Below, one piece after another: positions 1 to 5,649 of a stretch of 5,649 bases of DNA. The notes beneath the pieces were generated by a model. It saw only the letters and a list, made by a program, of their open reading frames with translations. It was not told where the DNA came from and did no database searches. The stretch is from Scatomorpha gallistercoris (GTDB lineage: Bacteria > Bacillota > Clostridia > Oscillospirales > Oscillospiraceae): NCBI GenBank assembly GCA_018713005.1, contig DVFX01000014.1:1-5649 (forward strand), written 5' to 3'. A program made the position numbers and the translations under genes. Within the stretch, counting starts at the first letter, position 1. The number at the start of each line of letters is the position of its first letter.

Positions 1-90
1 TCTGACTAAGTTCCCATTTCCGGTATGCTGAAAGCCATATTACAGCGTGGTTAGGCTGGTTTAGCACCAAAGCGAATTTCTTTCGGGGTG

Positions 91-130
91 TGGGGAGCTT
101 TCTTTTTTCAAGACAAAAGAAAGCTTCCCA
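91..130. repeat. Long near-perfect inverted repeat (REP-like hairpin)
   Basis: The arms 91-106 and 115-130 pair over 16 bases with a single G-T wobble (95 with 126), leaving an 8-base loop at 107-114. The arms read roughly TGGGGAGCTTTCTTTT and its complement. Neither side carries a T-run outside the stem, so this is not a standard terminator, although there is a T-rich stretch inside the left arm. A long hairpin in non-coding DNA of this kind could be a repeated intergenic palindrome or a relic of a small mobile element. Only one copy is in the window, so repeat status is inferred. Confidence 0.6.
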
Positions 131-139
131 CTAGTGGCC

Positions 140-159
140 TGCAGCCGCCCTCGGCTGCA
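140..159. repeat. Short inverted repeat (8-bp stem)
   Basis: TGCAGCCG at 140-147 pairs perfectly with CGGCTGCA at 152-159 across the 4-base loop CCCT. It lies 10 bases after the longer palindrome at 91-130 and about 50 bases before the terminator at 211-237. There is no downstream T-run, so it does not look like a terminator on either strand. The two hairpins may form one structured intergenic unit or the 3' part of a non-coding RNA that ends at the terminator. No function can be assigned. Confidence 0.45.
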
Positions 160-210
160 CCATCCCCGCCTGGCGGTTGGACGTCTCTATAACAAACATG
201 ATTGCCGTAT

Positions 211-247
211 AACACCGGGCATTTTTTGCCCGGTGTTTCATTTTGCC
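211..247 (+). terminator. Rho-independent terminator of an upstream plus-strand transcript
   Basis: An 11-bp perfect stem (211-221 with 227-237, core ACACCGGGCA) closes a 5-base T loop and is followed by TTCATTTT. The opposite strand has no T-rich tail, so the plus direction is preferred. No gene in the window ends just before it. It must therefore terminate a transcript that starts left of the window, or a non-coding RNA in 1-210. It also separates that transcript from the promoter of the activase operon, which starts about 30 bases further on. Confidence 0.8.
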
Positions 248-274
248 AAAACATCTCGGAGTGTTCATGGAAAG

Positions 275-306
275 TTCACAAATAACCTTGAGCAACGCTA
301 TATAAT
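275..306 (+). promoter_or_regulatory. Probable sigma-70-type promoter of the activase operon
   Basis: A perfect -10 hexamer TATAAT lies at 301-306, with an overlapping TATATA at 299-304. A 5/6 match to the -35 consensus, TTCACA, is at 275-280. The spacer is 18 bases to TATATA but 20 to TATAAT, which is longer than optimal, so the exact pairing is uncertain. A start site near 312-314 would give a leader of about 40 bases before the TTG start at 353. Its location just after a terminator and just before the operon supports the assignment. Confidence 0.55.
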
Positions 307-314
307 GTGCTTTT

Positions 315-345
315 AGCTGGGACTATCTACACCAGCTTGAGGAGG
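315..345 (+). promoter_or_regulatory. Leader dyad plus strong Shine-Dalgarno that fixes the TTG start
   Basis: GAGGAGG at 339-345 sits 7 bases before the TTG at 353, which is ideal spacing. This supports TTG as the true start even though it is a weak initiation codon. Immediately upstream, AGCTGG (315-320) and CCAGCT (332-337) form a 6-bp inverted repeat with an 11-base loop. It would lie at the very 5' end of the predicted transcript and end one base before the Shine-Dalgarno. It could be a DNA operator overlapping the start site, a 5' stabilising hairpin, or chance. Confidence 0.5.
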
Positions 346-352
346 AATATTC

Positions 353-3267
353 TTGCGAGTTGGGCTTGACATAGGCTCTACAACTATAAAGTGCGCTGTG
401 CTCGATGACAAGGACAGGCTTGTTTTCAGCGATTATGAGCGGCACTATAGTCATATATTGGAAAAGAGTGAGGAGCTTTTGCGAAAGGTCTGCGCGACAT
501 ATATACCAAACGGCGTCGCGCAGCTGGCTATATCCGGCAGCGCTGGAATGGGCATGGCCGACAGTGTTGGAGTGCCCTTCGTTCAGGAAGTGTTTGCCAC
601 CCGCGTGGCCGCCAACCGCCTCGCGCCGGGAACGGACTGCATAATCGAGCTCGGCGGCGAGGACGCAAAGATACTCTTCCTCACCGGGGCCATGGAAGTG
701 CGCATGAACGGATCATGCGCGGGAGGCACAGGCGCGTTCATCGACCAGATGGCTACGCTGTTGAAGCTCAGCGCGGACGAAATGAACACCGCCGCGCGGC
801 ACGCAGAAAAGACTTACACCATCGCCTCTCGCTGCGGCGTTTTTGCCAAAAGCGACATACAGCCGCTCATCAACCAGGGTGCGCGCACAGAAGATATTGC
901 TGCAAGTATCTACCAGGCTGTCGTCAATCAGACGATTGCCGGACTGGCCCAGGGCAGGCCTATAAAGGGCAATGTACTGTATTTGGGCGGGCCGCTGACC
1001 TTCTCCGACGTGCTGCGTGAGTGCTTTGACAGGACGCTCGGCGTGCGCGGGCTATGCCCGGAGAACAGCCTCTATTACGTCGCCATGGGCGCGGCTTTTT
1101 ACTCCGACAAGGAGTTCAACCTGAACGACGTCGCGGAGCGCATGCGTGAGCGCGGCCTGACCGCGAACTACCGCTCCATGCCGCCTCTCTTTAAATCTCA
1201 TGCGGAGTACGACGCCTTCAAGGCCAGGCACGAGCGCGCCCGCGTCCCGCGCGTGGATTTTCCGGAGGATTACTCCGGACGCGTGCACATCGGAATAGAC
1301 TCCGGCTCTACCACCGTCAAGCTGGTAGTGATTGACGAGCAGGCGCAGATACTCTTCACCGAATACCGGCCCAACCTCGGCAACCCCGTACCGCTCATAC
1401 GCGACACGCTGCTGAAAATACTCACCGGGCACCCGAATATAGAGGTCGGCTCGGTGACGACCACAGGCTACGGAGAGGATTTGGCCAAGCACGCTTTCCA
1501 CTGCGACTTCGGCCTGGTCGAGACCGTGGCGCACTTCACCGCCGCGCGGCACTTCCTGCCGGACGTGGACTTCATCATCGACATCGGCGGGCAGGACATG
1601 AAGTGCTTCAAGATTGAGGACGGCGCAATCAGCGACATATTCCTCAACGAGGCCTGTTCCTCCGGCTGCGGCAGCTTCCTGCAGACCTTTGCGCAGGCAC
1701 TGGGATACGGCGTCGAGGAGTTCTCCAAGCTGGGCCTCTTTGCCGAGCGTCCCGTGGACCTGGGCTCGCGCTGCACCGTGTTTATGAACTCTTCCGTCAA
1801 GCAGGCGCAGAAGGACGGCGCCACGCTGGACAATATCTCCGCAGGGCTCTCCATATCCGTCGTGCGCAACGCGCTGTACAAAGTTATCCGCGCGTCCTCG
1901 CCAGAGGAGCTTGGACGCAAGATAGTCGTCCAGGGCGGCACCTTCTATAACGAGGCCGTGCTGCGCGCGTTTGAAAACGAGATGGGCGTGGAGGTCATAC
2001 GCCCGGACATAGCGGGCCTGATGGGGGCCTTCGGCGCGGCGCTCTACGGCGAGCAGCACAGCCGCGGCAGGAAGAGTACGCTGCTCAGCAGGGAGGAGCT
2101 GGAGCGTTTCACCCAGCTCACCCGCAGCGAGAACTGCGGCAAGTGCGGCAACAACTGCCAGCTGACTATCAACACCTTCTCCGACGGGGAGACCTATATA
2201 AGCGGAAACCGCTGCGACCGCCCAATAACCGGCAAGGCCGACTCCGGCGAGCTCAACCTCTACGAGTACAAGCGCCAGCTTATCAAGTCCTACAAGCCGG
2301 TAAAGGGCGGGCGCGGCAAGATAGGCATCCCGCTTACGCTCAACATGTGGGAGCTCTTCCCGTTCTGGCACACCTTCTTCACGAAGCTCGGCTTCACGGT
2401 GTACCACAGCCCCTTCTCTTCGCGTGCGCTGTACCTGAGCGGCCAGGCGACCATTCCAAGCGATACGGTCTGTTTCCCGGCCAAGCTCGCGCACGGGCAC
2501 ATCCGGGCTCTGGTCAACATGGGCGTGGACGCCATCTTCTATCCCTGCATGACCTACAACCTCGACGAGCACCTGGGCGACAACCACTATAACTGCCCCG
2601 TCGTGGCCTATTACCCCGAGGTCCTGGCGGGCAACTGCGCGGAGCTCGAGAGCGTCAAGTTCATATACGACTACATCGGCCTGCACAGGCCGAAGGACTT
2701 CGTGGCCAAGGCCTGCGATGTGCTGCATGCCCGGTTCCCGGATATCACAAAGGGCGAGGTCAAGGCCGCTTCGGACGCCGCCTACGCCGAGTATCAGCAC
2801 CACATGGACGATATACGCGCGCGAGGCCGTGAGATAATCGACGAGGCCAGGCGGCAGGGCAAGCGCATAATTGTCCTCGCGGGCAGGCCCTATCACATAG
2901 ACCCCGAGGTCAACCACGGCATTGACACGCTCATCACCCGCTCCGGTGCGGCGGTTGTCACCGAGGACAGCGTGAGCCAATACGTCGAGAAGTTCCCGAC
3001 GGGCGTGCTCAACCAGTGGACCTACCACTCGCGGCTCTACGCGGCGGCAAAATACTGCTGCTCGCAGCCAGACATGGACCTCGTACAGCTCGTGAGTTTC
3101 GGCTGCGGCGTCGACGCCATCACCACAGATGAGACCCGCGACATACTCCACCGAGGAGGCAAGCTGTACACCCAGCTCAAGATAGACGAGATAACCAACC
3201 TGGGCGCTGTGCGCATACGCCTGCGCAGCCTGTTTGCGGCCCTGGACGAGAGACAGGAGGAAGCCAA

Positions 3268-3271
<4 letters not shown>
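353..3271 (+). CDS. Double-ASKHA acyl-CoA dehydratase activase-related protein (BadF/BadG/BcrA/BcrD ATPase plus DUF2229)
   Basis: A cytoplasmic ATP-dependent iron-sulfur protein of 972 residues, of the family that activates 2-hydroxyacyl-CoA dehydratases and related double-cubane enzymes by ATP-driven electron transfer. Module 1 (about 1-255) has the phosphate loop DIGSTT (6-11), GGED (101-104), C122 in NGSCAGGTG and C161 in SRCGVFAKS. Module 2 (about 310-570) repeats the pattern: DSGSTT (316-321), GGQD (412-415), C435 in ACSSGCG and C474 in SRCTVF. A Cys cluster follows (C595, C598, C602, C621), then a DUF2229-like region (about 655-860) with C707 and C732. The C-terminus has the conserved FGCGVD (916-921). 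No signal peptide or membrane segment is visible. The TTG start is fixed by GAGGAGG 7 bases upstream. It overlaps the next gene by 4 bases. In many relatives, as I recall, that next protein is fused to this one. Family assignment is secure, but the substrate or partner enzyme is not known. Confidence 0.93.
3255..3271 (+). promoter_or_regulatory. Internal Shine-Dalgarno and GTGA stop-start overlap
   Basis: AGGAGG at 3255-3260 lies inside the end of the first gene, 7 bases before the GTG at 3268. The GTG start and the TGA stop of the first gene share the four bases GTGA (3268-3271). This arrangement favours translational coupling and roughly equal synthesis of the two proteins. It also shows that the second gene is separately initiated and is not the product of a sequencing frameshift within a single fused frame. 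Confidence 0.85.
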
Positions 3272-4593
<1,322 letters not shown>

Positions 4594-4622
4594 GCCGTCT
4601 GCGGCTGCTGCAATAATAAACA

Positions 4623-4663
4623 AGGCCCGGCAGGTCATCTCTGCCGGGCCTGATTCTATTTCT
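4623..4663 (+). terminator. Rho-independent terminator of the activase operon
   Basis: An 11-bp perfect stem (AGGCCCGGCAG at 4623-4633 with 4641-4651) encloses a 7-base loop. It is followed on the plus strand by the moderately T-rich GATTCTATTTCTT. It begins 30 bases after the TGA of the second activase gene. The minus-strand continuation (TTGTTTATTATT) is also T-rich, so it may back up the neighbouring terminator for the convergent thioredoxin gene. Confidence 0.8.
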
Positions 4664-4675
4664 TAATAGGATGCA

Positions 4676-4707
4676 CAAAAACAAAAGGCCCGCCGTCCGG
4701 CGGGCCT
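4676..4707 (-). terminator. Rho-independent terminator of trxA
   Basis: The stem AGGCCCGCCG (4686-4695) with CGGCGGGCCT (4698-4707) is a perfect GC-rich palindrome with a tiny loop. Read on the minus strand it is followed by TTTTGTTTTTG (4686 down to 4676), a classic U-tract. The plus-strand tail is not T-rich. It lies about 50 bases beyond the stop of the minus-strand thioredoxin gene. Confidence 0.88.
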
Positions 4708-4756
4708 CCTGTTGGAGAGAGTGTGTATAGGAAGGGAGAGAATAAAGCTAAATAAT

Positions 4757-5065
4757 TCAGCCGAGCAGCGCTTCTATCTGCGGCCTCGGGCGATAGCCCA
4801 CGGAGGAGGCGGCCACCTTGCCGTCTTTAAATACAAGCACGGTGGGGATGCTGGAGACGCTGTAGCGCGCCGCCAGTTCCGGCTGCTCGTCGACGTTTAT
4901 CTTGCCGACCTTGACGTCGTCGCGGGCGTCGGCTATCTGTGCAACGACCGGTGCAAGCATGCGGCAGGGGCCGCACCAGCTGGCCCAGAAATCAACGAGT
5001 ACGGGCTTGTCGCTGCTGAGTACTTCGCTCTCAAAATTGCTCCTAGTGATGGTTATTTCGGCCAT
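4757..5065 (-). CDS. trxA: Thioredoxin
   Basis: A full-length cytoplasmic thioredoxin of 102 residues, close to the usual 100-110. It is a protein disulfide reductase that receives electrons from thioredoxin reductase and passes them to ribonucleotide reductase, peroxiredoxins and other targets. The active site WCGPC is at 30-34 (C31 and C34), with the buried acid D25 in VDFWA. The cis-proline P74 lies in SSIPT, and the FKDGK and G90 turns of the fold are also present. The ATG start is supported by AAAGGAG on the minus strand (within 5073-5080), 7 bases upstream. It is transcribed alone: a terminator follows at 4676-4707, and another terminator at 5254-5299 separates it from the gene upstream. 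No thioredoxin reductase gene is in the window. It converges with the activase operon, so sharing of transcripts is unlikely. Confidence 0.96.
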   Translation of the reverse strand: MAEITITRSNFESEVLSSDKPVLVDFWASWCGPCRMLAPVVAQIADARDDVKVGKINVDEQPELAARYSVSSIPTVLVFKDGKVAASSVGYRPRPQIEALLG

Positions 5066-5103
5066 TTGTATATCTCCTTTCGGCTCGTAGCTTCCTTGTG
5101 AGC

Positions 5104-5146
5104 TTAATATACACCGCCGCAGCGGAAAAAACCGTGACTAAGTCAC
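5104..5146 (-). promoter_or_regulatory. Probable trxA promoter region with a 13-bp palindrome
   Basis: On the minus strand a -10-like TATATT (5111-5106) is preceded directly by TG and lies about 40 bases before the trxA start. No good -35 hexamer is found at the normal spacing, which falls in a T-rich stretch. Just upstream, at 5134-5146, is the perfect palindrome GTGACTAAGTCAC (6+1+6). Its position, overlapping or bordering the -35 site, suits an operator for a dimeric regulator, either activator or repressor. The -10 is a modest match, so the promoter call is tentative, but the palindrome is certain. Confidence 0.45.
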
Positions 5147-5253
5147 ATAAGGAAAATTTTTTTCTCGGACACAAAAGCCCGGCAGGGCTGCGCCGCGCTC
5201 GCGGATTCATAAGGCTCGATTTGGAGAGGAACTGAGGCAGAGTGAGAAGTGGC
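5147..5253. other. Intergenic spacer without a gene
   Basis: No coding frame with a ribosome binding site is visible. The spacer holds an AT-rich tract (5154-5163), a small hairpin (AGCCC at 5176-5180 with GGGCT at 5185-5189) and a 12-base palindrome CCGCGCTCGCGG at 5193-5204. On the minus strand the 5-bp hairpin is followed by TTTTG, so it could be a weak secondary terminator, but the stem is too short to call with confidence. It separates the trxA promoter from the terminator of the DUF5131 gene. Confidence 0.4.
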
Positions 5254-5299
5254 TTTTTAATAAAAAAGTCGCTGCGAACGACATGCCGTCCGCAGCGAC
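5254..5299 (-). terminator. Rho-independent terminator of the DUF5131 gene
   Basis: GTCGCTGCG (5268-5276) pairs perfectly with CGCAGCGAC (5291-5299) around a 14-base loop that can itself pair partly. On the minus strand the stem is followed by TTTTTTATTAAAAA, a strong U-tract. It lies about 130 bases past the TAA of the minus-strand gene ending at 5433. It is the natural end of that transcript and insulates trxA from it. Confidence 0.85.
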
Positions 5300-5432
5300 G
5301 TGGTCGGAGTGTAATTATAGGACTTGGAAAAATCCAGTCATATCAATGGTTTGCAAGCCGTCAGCAAGAGGTTTTAATCCTATAAAACAATATCCATACT
5401 GGTACTTTGAGAAATACATAGTACTCCATAGA
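5300..5432. other. AT-rich 3' flank of the DUF5131 gene
   Basis: This stretch, between the DUF5131 stop codon and its terminator, contains no recognised gene on either strand. A plus-strand ATG frame from 5283 to 5480 runs through the terminator hairpin into the antisense of the DUF5131 gene and has no family resemblance. The DNA is visibly AT-richer than the trxA and activase regions, like the gene beside it, and may mark the junction of an acquired segment. Confidence 0.4.
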
Positions 5433-5649
5433 TTAAGGGACTATTATATGGGGATATTCTTTGTATTCTTGACCGTCTAATTCACTACCTGCTTGGTTAT
5501 GGTGAAAACCACCCCATTGCTTGAAAAAGAAAGGTGTATTCGTTTTTTTAGCAATATCCCGCAATTCAACCACCCACTCTTTTTTTAGAGGACGGCAACC
5601 AGCACCCGATTCTCCCCCCACTATTAGCCAATCAATGCCCTCCAAGTTA
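5433..5649 (-). CDS. DUF5131 (phage Gp37/Gp68-like) family protein, C-terminal part only
   Basis: Only the last 71 residues are in the window; the reading frame stays open through the right edge. The visible part has the family signature IDWLIVGGESGAGCRP, then KEWV, and PFFFKQWG, ending in a short tail with LDGQEY. Family members are usually roughly 230-300 residues, so about two thirds, including the Cys-rich N-terminus, lies outside. The codon at 5643-5645 is TTG, but I read it as internal leucine: no Shine-Dalgarno can be judged, and the conserved part begins mid-domain. DUF5131 genes occur in phages, mobile islands and accessory regions, often next to a three-Cys-motif partner (TcmP) gene. 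The biochemical role is not established. Lower GC (about 44% in the sampled 180 bases against about 62% in the operon) and T-rich codons fit recent transfer. Confidence 0.85.
   Translation of the reverse strand, partial: NLEGIDWLIVGGESGAGCRPLKKEWVVELRDIAKKTNTPFFFKQWGGFHHNQAGSELDGQEYKEYPHIIVP

Larger units (their letters stand above)
1..210. other. Left-edge region without a recognisable gene
   Basis: No credible protein-coding frame is visible. On the plus strand stop codons occur at 3-5, 7-9 and 29-31 in the three frames, so any gene entering from the left would end by about position 31. The minus strand offers only a very short frame of about ten codons. An ATG frame covering 134-316 runs through the terminator hairpin and lacks a ribosome binding site. 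The stretch therefore holds only the inverted repeats at 91-130 and 140-159, plus whatever untranslated RNA leads into the terminator at 211-237. Confidence 0.5.

Noticed and set aside
134..316. 60-codon ATG frame in the left non-coding region
   Set aside because: It crosses the terminator hairpin and the -10 box, has no Shine-Dalgarno and resembles no family.
1052..3151. 699-codon open frame on the minus strand
   Set aside because: It is entirely antisense to the well-supported activase gene. Its protein has no recognisable motifs and is a composition artefact of GC-rich codons.
4712..5101. 129-codon plus-strand frame over trxA
   Set aside because: It is the antisense of an unmistakable thioredoxin gene.
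5176..5189. Small hairpin followed on the minus strand by TTTTG as a terminator
   Set aside because: The stem has only 5 bp and the T-run is short. A far stronger terminator lies at 5254-5299, so I list it only as a minor structure.
5283..5480. 65-codon plus-strand frame
   Set aside because: It begins inside a terminator hairpin and ends in antisense of the DUF5131 coding region, with no ribosome binding site.

Overview
The window looks like chromosomal DNA from a fairly GC-rich, anaerobic, low-oxygen-lifestyle member of the Firmicutes, probably a Clostridia or Oscillospirales-type gut anaerobe. This rests on strong AGGAGG-type ribosome binding sites, use of TTG and GTG starts, oxygen-sensitive iron-sulfur activase genes of a type common in Clostridia, and short intergenic regions ended by rho-independent hairpins. 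The taxonomic call is inference, since no rRNA or other marker gene is present. Sampled GC is about 62% in the main operon and about 44% in the partial gene at the right edge.

Layout. Positions 1-352 hold no convincing gene. They contain two inverted repeats (91-130 and 140-159), a plus-strand terminator that must serve something upstream of the window (211-237), and then the promoter, leader and Shine-Dalgarno of the main operon. Positions 353-4593 are a two-gene plus-strand operon. The first gene is a 972-residue BadF/BadG/BcrA/BcrD-type protein with two ATPase (ASKHA) modules, a Cys cluster and a DUF2229-type region. The second is a 441-residue protein related to the 2-hydroxyacyl-CoA dehydratase D component. 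They overlap by 4 bases (GTGA) and together match the architecture that, as I recall it, is often one fused polypeptide of about 1,400 residues. Positions 4594-4756 lie between convergent genes and hold two terminator hairpins, one for each direction.

A minus-strand thioredoxin gene (trxA, 4757-5065) follows. Its upstream region carries a perfect 13-base palindrome at about the position of a -35 element. Positions 5081-5432 contain no gene but include a strong minus-strand terminator (5254-5299). The right edge (5433-5649, minus) is the C-terminal part of a DUF5131 (phage Gp37/Gp68-like) protein with AT-richer composition, probably the end of an accessory or mobile segment that continues outside the window.

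How the genes fit together. The two large proteins are predicted to form an ATP-driven, iron-sulfur electron-transfer or activation system of the 2-hydroxyacyl-CoA dehydratase activase type. No canonical dehydratase subunits, CoA-transferase or other substrate-defining genes are visible, so the substrate is unknown. Thioredoxin is a general redox housekeeping protein with its own transcript, and its nearness need not be functional. I saw no tRNA, rRNA, CRISPR array or complete insertion sequence. I do not see a clearly undescribed complete system. The best leads are the split form of the activase pair and whatever lies beyond the right edge next to the DUF5131 gene.
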